Shown: positions 15,372 through 21,446 of the stretch, one piece after another
Layout: every line of letters starts with the position of its first letter
Position numbering within the stretch: position 1 is the first letter of the stretch
Source: Verrucomicrobiota bacterium
Lineage (GTDB): Bacteria > Verrucomicrobiota > Verrucomicrobiia > Chthoniobacterales > Terrimicrobiaceae
DNA length: 21,446 nucleotides
Assembly (NCBI GenBank): GCA_026398285.1
Contig: JAPLTI010000157.1
Span: forward strand, 1 to 21,446
Direction of reading: 5' to 3'
Notes under the pieces: model-generated
Databases searched by the model: none
What the model was told of the DNA's origin: nothing
What the model saw: only the letters and a program-made list of their open reading frames with translations
Translations under genes and position numbers: made by a program

Positions 15372-15452
15372 TAGCGGGAGACGCGGAAACCCATCGTCGA
15401 GAATCAGCGGACTCACATTGGGGTGATCGCCTGCCGGAAAAGCCAGAGATGC

Positions 15453-16214
15453 CTAACCTTTGCGGCCAAGCTCCCAGAGCTTGAAATATTTCAAGTAAAC
15501 ATAGGACGCCTCCATGAAGGCGACGAGCAGGCCGGGCAGGCCCTCGCGATAGCCACGGCGGAGCAGGTAAAATTTGAAAAAACGCGCCTTGGGTTTGAGA
15601 AGAAGATCCGCAAGACCCGCGCGCTTGCCCTTTGCGCGAAGAGCGCGGGCGGCTGCGGAGGAGTGCGCATTCAGGCGCGCCACATGGTCGGCGATATCAC
15701 GGTAGGTGTAGTGTCGCAATTCACCCCGCATGCGACCGACGGCACCCTGCACGCGGGCGTGCTCATGGGGTTCCTCCCCGTGCCAAGTGACCCGTTCGCG
15801 CCGCGCGAGGCGCAAACGGCGCTCGGGATGCCATCCGCCTTTTCGCCACCAACGGCCCAGGTAAAAAACCACACGCAGAATCTCGAATCCCTCCTCCTTC
15901 ACTTGTCCGCCGGCATCGCTTTCGAGCATGACACGAATCTCGTCCCTCAACTCGGGCGAGACCTCCTCATCGGCATCCAGATTGAGAATCCACGGCTGCG
16001 TGCAAAGCGAAAGCCCGTGGGATTTTTGCTCCACATAGCCAGTCCACTCCCGGTGAGCGATTCGGCAATTGTGCTTCGCGCAGATTTCCAAGGTGGCATC
16101 GGTGGACCCCGAGTCCACGACGACGATTTCGTCGCACCACGAGAGGCTCGCGAGGCAACGCTCGATGGATGCGGCCTCGTTTTTGCAAACGATGAATGCG
16201 GAGATGCCGGTCAT
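15453..16214 (-). CDS. Family 2 glycosyltransferase, LPS core WaaE-like
   Basis: 253-residue GT-A glycosyltransferase, probably adding a sugar to lipopolysaccharide core or another surface glycan at the inner face of the cytoplasmic membrane. MTGISAFIVCKNEAASIERC is the usual N-terminus. Asp34 in VVVDSGSTD binds nucleotide, and the DxD-type motif is Asp80-Ala-Asp82 (LNLDADEE). The C-terminal amphipathic region with FFKFYLLRRGYREGLPGL and a YLKYFKLWE ending is typical of the WaaE/KdtX group. The start at 16214 gives an ATGA overlap with the upstream gene and begins exactly at the domain; an earlier in-frame start would add 30 unrelated residues. It is the last gene of the operon, with a terminator candidate about 100 bases downstream. 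Confidence 0.9.
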   Translation of the reverse strand: MTGISAFIVCKNEAASIERCLASLSWCDEIVVVDSGSTDATLEICAKHNCRIAHREWTGYVEQKSHGLSLCTQPWILNLDADEEVSPELRDEIRVMLESDAGGQVKEEGFEILRVVFYLGRWWRKGGWHPERRLRLARRERVTWHGEEPHEHARVQGAVGRMRGELRHYTYRDIADHVARLNAHSSAAARALRAKGKRAGLADLLLKPKARFFKFYLLRRGYREGLPGLLVAFMEASYVYLKYFKLWELGRKG

Positions 16215-17212
16215 GAACGCGAGGACTGGAGACGCAGGGCGGTTTTGCGAAACGAAAGGAACTCGGCCGCGCGGTGCTGGGAAGCTTCGACCTCCTCCTG
16301 CCAAGCCTTGTCATTTGTGAGCAGGAGTCGCGCGGATTCCAACAAATCCTCCCGCGAGGCCGGTGAACTGATGCCAGGAAAGGCGATGCGCTCGACGGCG
16401 CCATTTCCGCCCACGCAGGGGATGCGGCAGAGCAATGCGGCGGATGCGCTCGCGCCAGGGCCTTCGTCACCATCGAACTGCCACACGATTCGATGGAGCG
16501 ACATGACACGCAACAGATCGGCGTATGGCACCGGCGCCTCGACAATGAAGAAGAGCGGATTGTTTTTTCGCAGGCTTTTTAAAATCATCCCGCCCCGGCG
16601 TCCCTCGGTGTTGAGCACCGCCAGCGGGCATTCCAGTTCACGCGAGAGGCGGTCGGCCGCCATCAGGGCCGCCACATGATTCGCCCCGCCGGAGAGAAAG
16701 GAATTTGTTCCGATGAAAATGCCACGCCGCTTGCCCGCAGGCTGGCTGAAATCCCACGCGGGGTGATCCACCGGACACGGTGGAGGGATAAACTGGACCT
16801 CGGCAGCACCGGCGGTTTCATAAAAACTCACGCTCTCGGGAGTGGTCGCGATGGCGCCATCGGCGGTGCGGCAGATTTCGCGGAAAAGATCAAATCTCGT
16901 CACATCGCTGAGAAGGGCGGCGAAGTCGGCTGAGCGCGTGTCCCGGCAGGAAATCCTCACGCGTGCACCGCGCTTGCGTAAAACTTTCAGCGCGGCCAGG
17001 GCCTTGCGGAGATTCTTTTTGTCCAAAATCAGCAGGACATCATCCGCATTCGAGGGAACTGTTCGCAGGCTGCGGTGGAAGCCGCCCGCAAGGCAGGCGG
17101 CGTAGGCGTAGACGCCCTCAGGAGCCGGACCGGCATCGTCCGGGCTTCCCGGTCCATTCGGAAAAGATCGGTTGCGCGAGCGCGCGCCAGGTTGAACAAC
17201 GGCGAAGCTCAT
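16211..17212 (-). CDS. Putative GT-B-fold glycosyltransferase-like protein
   Basis: 333-residue protein that I do not recognise as a named family. The second half resembles the C-terminal half of GT-B glycosyltransferases: RGIFIGTNSFLSGG (163-176) at the start of a Rossmann-like domain, PYADLLRVMSLHRIVWQFD (229-247), GPGASASAALLCRIPCVGG (251-269), then a helix-rich tail. This follows the usual pattern of a sugar-nucleotide site in which the donor-binding Glu would fall near 250-257, although the typical E-x7-E is not evident. Residues 1-30 are low complexity and probably disordered. No signal peptide or membrane helix. The start at 17212 overlaps the mazG stop by ATGA, and its own stop overlaps the family 2 glycosyltransferase by ATGA, suggesting that the two transferases work together. 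It may be a degenerate transferase. Confidence 0.62.
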   Translation of the reverse strand: MSFAVVQPGARSRNRSFPNGPGSPDDAGPAPEGVYAYAACLAGGFHRSLRTVPSNADDVLLILDKKNLRKALAALKVLRKRGARVRISCRDTRSADFAALLSDVTRFDLFREICRTADGAIATTPESVSFYETAGAAEVQFIPPPCPVDHPAWDFSQPAGKRRGIFIGTNSFLSGGANHVAALMAADRLSRELECPLAVLNTEGRRGGMILKSLRKNNPLFFIVEAPVPYADLLRVMSLHRIVWQFDGDEGPGASASAALLCRIPCVGGNGAVERIAFPGISSPASREDLLESARLLLTNDKAWQEEVEASQHRAAEFLSFRKTALRLQSSRS

Positions 17213-17982
17213 GCGGATTTTACTTTTTCCCAAATGCGGTCGAGTTCCTCGAGCGGCGTGTCCTCGACCTTGCGGCCGGTAGATCCGAGCTCGCGCTCGA
17301 TCGCTTGGAAGCGAGTGACGAAGCGGTTCGTGGAACCCGCAAGGGCAGTTTCGGCATCGACTCCCAGCTTGCGGGCCAGATTCACGGCCGTGAAAAGCAG
17401 GTCGCCGACCTCTGCTTCGAGGGATGCCGCATCACCTGCCTCTATGGCCTCGCGGACTTCGGCGACCTCCTCGGCAAACTTGCCGAAGACGGGTTCGACA
17501 TCCGGCCAGTCAAATCCGACACGCGCGGCTTTTTTTTGAACGGTCTGGGCCTTGAGCAAGGCCGGCAGCGCACCCGCGATATTATCGAGCACGCCTGACG
17601 CGCCGCCTTTTTCGGTGCGCTTGATTTGTTCCCATTGCCGAAGGACGGCATCGGAATCCGCCGCCAGTTTGTCGCCGAAGACATGCGGGTGACGACGGAT
17701 CATTTTTTCACAGACTGTCGCAGCGACCTCCTCGAGCGAGAAAGCCCCTCTCTCCGAACCCATCTGGGCGTGCATCACAACATGGAGCAGCAGGTCGCCG
17801 AGTTCCTCGCGCAGGTTGGCATCATCCGAGCGCTCGATGGCGTCAATGACCTCGTAGCATTCCTCGACGAGCAAAGGCCGCAACGAGGAGTGGGTCTGCT
17901 CGCGATCCCAAGGGCAGCCATCCGGAGCGCGGAGGCGGGCGACAATTTCCTGCAGGCGGGCGATGCCGTCTAAATTTTCCAT
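17209..17982 (-). CDS. mazG: Nucleoside triphosphate pyrophosphohydrolase MazG
   Basis: 257-residue full-length two-domain MazG, which hydrolyses (d)NTPs to monophosphates and cleans aberrant nucleotides. The N-terminal domain starts LQEIVARLRAPDGCPWDREQTH, the family signature, and has metal ligands Glu40, Glu41, Glu44 (EECYE) and Glu60/Asp63 (EELGD). The C-terminal domain repeats the pattern with Glu171, Glu172, Glu175 and Glu191/Asp194. Both sites are complete. The start at 17982 places the signature at residue 10 and overlaps the DUF2270 gene by 13 bases; a longer in-frame reading would add 69 residues antisense-like in character. The stop overlaps the next gene by ATGA. Location between membrane-protein and glycosyltransferase genes gives no functional hint. 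Confidence 0.97.
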   Translation of the reverse strand: MENLDGIARLQEIVARLRAPDGCPWDREQTHSSLRPLLVEECYEVIDAIERSDDANLREELGDLLLHVVMHAQMGSERGAFSLEEVAATVCEKMIRRHPHVFGDKLAADSDAVLRQWEQIKRTEKGGASGVLDNIAGALPALLKAQTVQKKAARVGFDWPDVEPVFGKFAEEVAEVREAIEAGDAASLEAEVGDLLFTAVNLARKLGVDAETALAGSTNRFVTRFQAIERELGSTGRKVEDTPLEELDRIWEKVKSA

Positions 17983-18677
17983 AGCGAACTGTTCGAGTTG
18001 CCGAATTCGTTGACCTCTTCGCTGCTCGAACGAAGCATGACAATCATCAAAAACGAAATCGCGAGGATCGTTCCTATGTAAACTCCGAAGCCCAGCCAGG
18101 ACGGCAACTGGTGAACCGCCATGGCATGATAGAAGTCGGCGAACGAACGGATCGGTTCCTTCGTGTGAATGAAAATCTTGAGCGTCCAAGCCAACATCAC
18201 GAATCCAAAGATGAACGCATAATTCCGCTTAAGGCGCCGCGCGACCGCCTCGAGTTTGCTGATCTTGAAGGAGGGCAGGATGAGATCCTCGCAAACCAGT
18301 CGCCGCCACTCGCCGTCCAGGATTTTCGGGCTCTGCGAAATCATCGGCACCAGGAAGTGCGCCTCCAGCATGCGAACGCGCCCGCGAAACGCGTCGTAGA
18401 ACCGGTAGCGCCGCGCCTCGATCCAAAGCATGATCCAGACGAGTGCGAGATTGAAAAAGAAAATGATGTGCGGGACATCCCGAATCGAAAACGCAAATCC
18501 AATAATCGTGGTGCTGGTTGTAATCGCCCAGGTCGTCGTCACATCCAGCCTCTGTCGCCAGATCATGATGCGTCCGAGTTCTCCCCTGTAAAAGTGGGAG
18601 AGGGCGTTGACATAGCAGGGATCCTTGAGGTTCGGATCAGTTTGGCGGACGGGCGGAGAGTCTTCAGGTTCGGGCAT
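17970..18677 (-). CDS. DUF2270 family integral membrane protein
   Basis: 235 residues. HFYRGELGRIMIWRQRLDVT (28-47) followed by TWAITT is the hallmark of DUF2270, a widespread membrane family of unknown function. Membrane helices lie at about 48-65, 68-87, 152-171 and 193-215, with a cytosolic amphipathic region of about 65 residues (88-151) between the second and third. No catalytic motif is visible. It begins 2 bases after the rhomboid-like gene and overlaps mazG by 13 bases, so it is cotranscribed with both. The role is unknown; pairing with the rhomboid-like protein suggests a shared membrane function, but that is speculation. Confidence 0.85.
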   Translation of the reverse strand: MPEPEDSPPVRQTDPNLKDPCYVNALSHFYRGELGRIMIWRQRLDVTTTWAITTSTTIIGFAFSIRDVPHIIFFFNLALVWIMLWIEARRYRFYDAFRGRVRMLEAHFLVPMISQSPKILDGEWRRLVCEDLILPSFKISKLEAVARRLKRNYAFIFGFVMLAWTLKIFIHTKEPIRSFADFYHAMAVHQLPSWLGFGVYIGTILAISFLMIVMLRSSSEEVNEFGNSNSSLWKI

Positions 18678-18679
18678 TT

Positions 18680-19516
18680 TTACAATCCCCCGTCCTTGGC
18701 GATCAGGTGGGCACGCGCCTTTTCGAGGCGCTCGCGTTCGCGCGGCGTGAGGCTGCCGATGCCGTGACGGGAGATTTTTTCAAGGATCGGATCGATCGCG
18801 TCGATCGCATCCTCGCTAACGGGTTCGGCATTCCGGGGAGCCGCCGACTTCCGCGCGGGCCGGGCTTTCTGTGCGCGCTCGGGCAGTCGGAAGGTGAATC
18901 GGCCCTGCTGAAATCCGATAAAGAGGCAGGCGGCTACGCAATCCACCACCAGCACGGCGAGCGCATCGTAGTTCGAGAGGGCCAGGCATTGAAGCGAGTT
19001 GATGGCCAGAAGAGCGAGGGCGATCCATTTCGCCTGGATGGTGAAGAGGATTTCAGCGGTCGGGTAGATCAAGGCAAATGCCACAAACACGCCGAAGTGC
19101 AGCGCGCTCGATCCGTCGTAAATCGTCCGCCAGCCGACGAAATCGCAGAGCGTGAGAAACAACGAGGGAGCTGCCAGCAGAGTGAGATAAAGTTTTATGA
19201 AAGCCGCGCGCCCGAGGTAGCTCTCAATTTCCCGACCGAAGACGACCAGCAAATACAGCTCGAACAAAAACACCCAGTAAGGCGGCGTGTGGACGAACGC
19301 ATAAGTGAAGAGTTGCCAAACCGACCAGTCTCGCGCCACGGCATCACTCGAAAACATCAGCGACTGCAGCAGCGCCTCCGAGCCTGCCGCCATCGCAAGC
19401 GCGCTTAAAACAAGGGCGACTCCATGCAAGCCCGCGACCACCGTGCTCACATAAACTGGGAAATTTCCCAGCCAGGTGAGGGGCCCGTCGTTGTCTGGAC
19501 TGCGTTGCGCAATCAT
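18680..19516 (-). CDS. Rhomboid-like six-helix membrane protein, probably without protease activity
   Basis: 278 residues. About six membrane helices lie within residues 20-202, with WQLFTYAFVHTPP (67-79) and GREIESYLGRAAFIKLYL (94-111) as in rhomboids. The loop-4 helix has DGSSALHFGVFVAFALIYP, where Ser137 sits at the catalytic serine position but the usual GxSG reads GSSA. The last helix (ALAVLVVDCVAACLFIGF) has no histidine where the catalytic His should be, and the HxxxN of helix 2 is also altered. The cytosolic tail ends DPILEKISRHGIGSLTPRERERLEKA, the DUF6576-type tail common on rhomboid-family proteins of Bacteroidota and Verrucomicrobiota. The start at ATG 19516 was preferred over an in-frame TTG 39 bases upstream. 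It is divergent from lemA and heads the operon with DUF2270 and mazG. An inactive rhomboid is the best reading. Confidence 0.82.
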   Translation of the reverse strand: MIAQRSPDNDGPLTWLGNFPVYVSTVVAGLHGVALVLSALAMAAGSEALLQSLMFSSDAVARDWSVWQLFTYAFVHTPPYWVFLFELYLLVVFGREIESYLGRAAFIKLYLTLLAAPSLFLTLCDFVGWRTIYDGSSALHFGVFVAFALIYPTAEILFTIQAKWIALALLAINSLQCLALSNYDALAVLVVDCVAACLFIGFQQGRFTFRLPERAQKARPARKSAAPRNAEPVSEDAIDAIDPILEKISRHGIGSLTPRERERLEKARAHLIAKDGGL

Positions 19517-19618
19517 TTCGATCAAGAAACTATGCCCGATTGGAAAGCCCCACAAGCGGGAAGTCGCACGGGCTTTTTCCTATTGCGAAGCGCCTGCGAC
19601 GGCGGCAAAGTGCGGCCC

Positions 19619-20221
19619 ATGGGAACATTTGTGATATCGCTTGTCGTTCTGGCCGTCATAGCGGGTTTTTTCCTGCTCTTCGTCATAGGCCAATACAACC
19701 ATCTCGTGACGCTGCGGAACCGCTTCAAAAACGCCTTCTCGCAGATCGATGTCCAACTCAAGCGCCGCTACGACCTCATCCCGAATCTCGTTGAAACAGC
19801 GAAGGCCTTCATGCAGCACGAGAGCAAAACACTCGAAGCCGTCACCGCCGCCCGCAACATCGCGCAAACCGCCGGTGGCCGCGCTGCCGCGAATCCCGGC
19901 GATCCCGCTGTGATGCGTGAACTCGCCGGAGCCGAGGCAGGGCTCACCGGTGCCCTCGGACGCCTCATGGCTGTCGCCGAGGCCTATCCCGACCTCAAGG
20001 CTAATCAAAACATGCTCCAACTCACCGAGGAGCTGACCTCCACCGAAAACAAGGTTGCCTTTGCCCGACAGGCCTACAACGACTCCGTGATGGCCTACAA
20101 CACGAAGCGCGAACTTTTCCCGACAAACATCATCGCAGGCATCTTCAACTTCGCCGCCGCCGAATTGTTCCAAGTCGAAAATCCCGCCGAGCGCGAGGCG
20201 CCGAAAGTTTCGTTCACATGA
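19619..20221 (+). CDS. LemA family membrane protein
   Basis: 200-residue LemA protein. An N-terminal membrane helix (about 4-24) is followed by QYNHLVTLRNRFKNAFSQID and VQLKRRYDLIPNLVETAKAF, the family signature, and a long helical bundle ending in SVMAYNTKRELFPTNIIAG and a short polar tail. Topology: N-terminus outside or in the membrane with the coiled domain on one face. LemA proteins have no settled general function. The ATG at 19619 was chosen because the membrane helix begins directly after it; upstream in-frame codons overlap the divergent rhomboid-like gene. The gene overlaps trpE by ATGA. It often pairs with TPM-domain (YgcG) or M48 peptidase genes, neither of which is here. Confidence 0.95.
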   Translation: MGTFVISLVVLAVIAGFFLLFVIGQYNHLVTLRNRFKNAFSQIDVQLKRRYDLIPNLVETAKAFMQHESKTLEAVTAARNIAQTAGGRAAANPGDPAVMRELAGAEAGLTGALGRLMAVAEAYPDLKANQNMLQLTEELTSTENKVAFARQAYNDSVMAYNTKRELFPTNIIAGIFNFAAAELFQVENPAEREAPKVSFT

Positions 20222-21446
20222 TGCCGGTCACCCCGTCGCGCTCCGCTTTTTTGGAAAAGGCGGCCACCGACCGCGTCGTGCCCGTCATGTGCGAGATCGT
20301 GGCGGATGGCGACACTCCTGTCTCCGCCTTCGCCAAGCTGTGCGGCGAGGCCCCATCCTTTCTCCTCGAATCCGCCGAGCAAAAAGACCAGACCGGTCGC
20401 TTTTCCTTTCTGGGCTTCGGGGCGCGTGCCACATTCACCGCCACGGGAAAAACACTCACGCTCACTGAAAACGGCACCTCCCGCACGTTCGAGACCGACC
20501 GCGACCCGCTCGATGAACTCGAAAAGTGGATGGCCCCCTACCGCACAGAGTTTGACCCCTCGCTGCCCCTGTTCCATGGCGGCGCAGTCGGCTACCTGAG
20601 CTACGATTGCATCCGATGGTTCGAGCCCACCATACCTCCCGCGCCAAAGGATGAACTCGGAATTCCCGACATGTTTTTTATGGTCACAGAGGTCGTTGTG
20701 GCCTTCGACCACCGTCAACGCCGGATTCGGATTGTCGTGAATGCTTTTCCCGAAAAAGAAAATCCCGCCGCCGCCTACGAGGCCGCCTGCGAGCGGATTC
20801 GCGGCATTCTGGAGTCGCTTTCCAAGCCCCTCGCCTTCGAGCCGATCTTCACGGACTCCACCCCAGCCGCCGCGCCATCCACTTCGAACACGACCCGCGA
20901 GGAATACCACGCCATGGTCCACCGCGCGCACGAATACATCCGCTCGGGGGATATTTTCCAGATCGTGCTCGCCCAGCGTTTCGAAACCGAATTCCACGAC
21001 GACGCCCTCGATCTTTACCGCGCCCTGCGTTTTGTGAATCCCTCGCCCTACATGTTCTGCCTGCGCTGTCCCGGCGGATACTCCCTCGTAGGCAGTTCGC
21101 CGGAGGTCCATGTGCGCCTCACCAGCGACCTCGTCGAAATCCGCCCCATCGCCGGCACCCGCCGCCGCGGAGCAACAATTGAGGAAGATAATGCCAACGC
21201 CGACGATCTCATGGCCGATCCGAAAGAACGCGCTGAGCACCTCATGCTCGTCGACCTCGCCCGCAACGATGTCGGCCGCATCGCGGAATACGGCTCTGTA
21301 AAAGTCACCGACTTCATGACGATCGAGCGCTACAGCCATGTCATGCACATCGTCTCCCATGTCTCCGGCAAACTCGCCGGTGGCCGCAGCGCCTTCGATG
21401 TCATGCGCGCCACATTCCCCGCCGGAACCGTCTCCGGAGCGCCCAA
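20218..21446 (+). CDS. trpE: Anthranilate synthase component I (3' end outside window)
   Basis: First enzyme of tryptophan synthesis, making anthranilate from chorismate with glutamine- or ammonia-derived nitrogen. 409 codons are visible and the C-terminal active-site residues beyond SGAPK are missing. SFLLESAEQ near residue 42 contains the LLES element of the tryptophan feedback site. GRFSFLGFG and GGAVGYLSYD mark the N-terminal domain, and the chorismate-binding domain shows SGDIFQIVLAQRF, VGSSPEVHVRL, RPIAGTRRRG, LVDLARNDVGR and ERYSHVMHIVSHVSG. Two adjacent in-frame ATGs (20218 and 20221) are possible starts; the first overlaps the lemA stop as ATGA. TrpE is preferred over PabB or a salicylate/isochorismate synthase because of the feedback motif, though aminodeoxychorismate synthase cannot be wholly excluded without neighbours. 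No leader peptide or attenuator lies before it because it abuts lemA. Confidence 0.93.
   Translation, partial: MMPVTPSRSAFLEKAATDRVVPVMCEIVADGDTPVSAFAKLCGEAPSFLLESAEQKDQTGRFSFLGFGARATFTATGKTLTLTENGTSRTFETDRDPLDELEKWMAPYRTEFDPSLPLFHGGAVGYLSYDCIRWFEPTIPPAPKDELGIPDMFFMVTEVVVAFDHRQRRIRIVVNAFPEKENPAAAYEAACERIRGILESLSKPLAFEPIFTDSTPAAAPSTSNTTREEYHAMVHRAHEYIRSGDIFQIVLAQRFETEFHDDALDLYRALRFVNPSPYMFCLRCPGGYSLVGSSPEVHVRLTSDLVEIRPIAGTRRRGATIEEDNANADDLMADPKERAEHLMLVDLARNDVGRIAEYGSVKVTDFMTIERYSHVMHIVSHVSGKLAGGRSAFDVMRATFPAGTVSGAP

Noticed and set aside
15423..16679. Plus-strand open frame of 418 codons
   Set aside because: Antisense to two overlapping glycosyltransferase genes with clear family motifs; the translation is low in recognisable structure.
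19542..19580. Hairpin GGAAAGCCC / GGGCTTTTTCC between the divergent rhomboid-like and lemA genes
   Set aside because: The T-run lies inside the arm, the arms need a 2-base bulge and the loop is 19 bases; a terminator between two divergent starts is unlikely.
20095..21360. Long open frame (421 codons) on the minus strand
   Set aside because: Antisense to lemA/trpE, whose plus-strand products match known families over their full length; the minus translation has no recognisable domain and reflects GC-rich codon bias.
1..21446. CRISPR arrays, tRNA or rRNA genes, insertion sequences, prophage
   Set aside because: No regularly spaced repeats, cloverleaf or rRNA sequence, transposase motif or long terminal inverted repeats were seen on either strand; the only mobile-element hint is the kinase-like gene at 9391-9996.

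Overview
The window looks like chromosomal core DNA of a moderately GC-rich bacterium of the phylum Verrucomicrobiota. The main evidence is an intact five-gene set in the same order as Amuc_1098 to Amuc_1102 of Akkermansia muciniphila, the locus of the PilQ-like secretin and the immunomodulatory protein Amuc_1100. A rhomboid-like protein with a tail typical of this and related phyla, and scarce Shine-Dalgarno sequences, agree with this. I cannot name the genus. The proteins differ enough from the Akkermansia ones I remember that this is probably another verrucomicrobial lineage.

Layout, all on the minus strand up to about 19.5 kb. (1) 6755 down to 1: type IV pilus-like assembly operon, in transcription order an Amuc_1102-like exported protein, a PilM-PilN fusion (Amuc_1101-like), the Amuc_1100-like PilO-position protein, an Amuc_1099-like protein with a calcium-loop motif in the PilP position, and the secretin, whose end lies outside the window. 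(2) 9310 to 6794: acetolactate synthase small subunit, ketol-acid reductoisomerase and UDP-glucuronate decarboxylase, behind a recognisable promoter. (3) 9996 to 9391: a small stand-alone kinase-like protein of the polyvalent-protein type with an unclear start. (4) A perfect bidirectional terminator, then typA (12001 to 10181) with a good sigma-70 promoter. (5) 15250 to 12089: three overlapping signalling genes (PAS histidine kinase, single-domain response regulator, receiver-kinase-receiver hybrid). (6) A 202-base structured intergenic stretch. (7) 19516 to 15453: a tightly packed run of a rhomboid-like membrane protein, a DUF2270 membrane protein, MazG, a GT-B-like protein and a family 2 glycosyltransferase. 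(8) On the plus strand from 19619: lemA overlapping trpE, which runs off the right edge.

Functionally the window combines envelope and surface biology (pilus, glycosyltransferases, nucleotide-sugar enzyme), two-component signalling and housekeeping metabolism (branched-chain amino acids, tryptophan, nucleotide sanitation, translation-associated GTPase). I see no tRNA, rRNA, CRISPR array, insertion sequence or transposase. The pilus operon is the most notable system: its gene order can be read as pilM/N-pilO-pilP-pilQ with highly diverged components. Two further points are a promoter sequence shared by typA and the ilv genes, and a probable rhomboid pseudoprotease.
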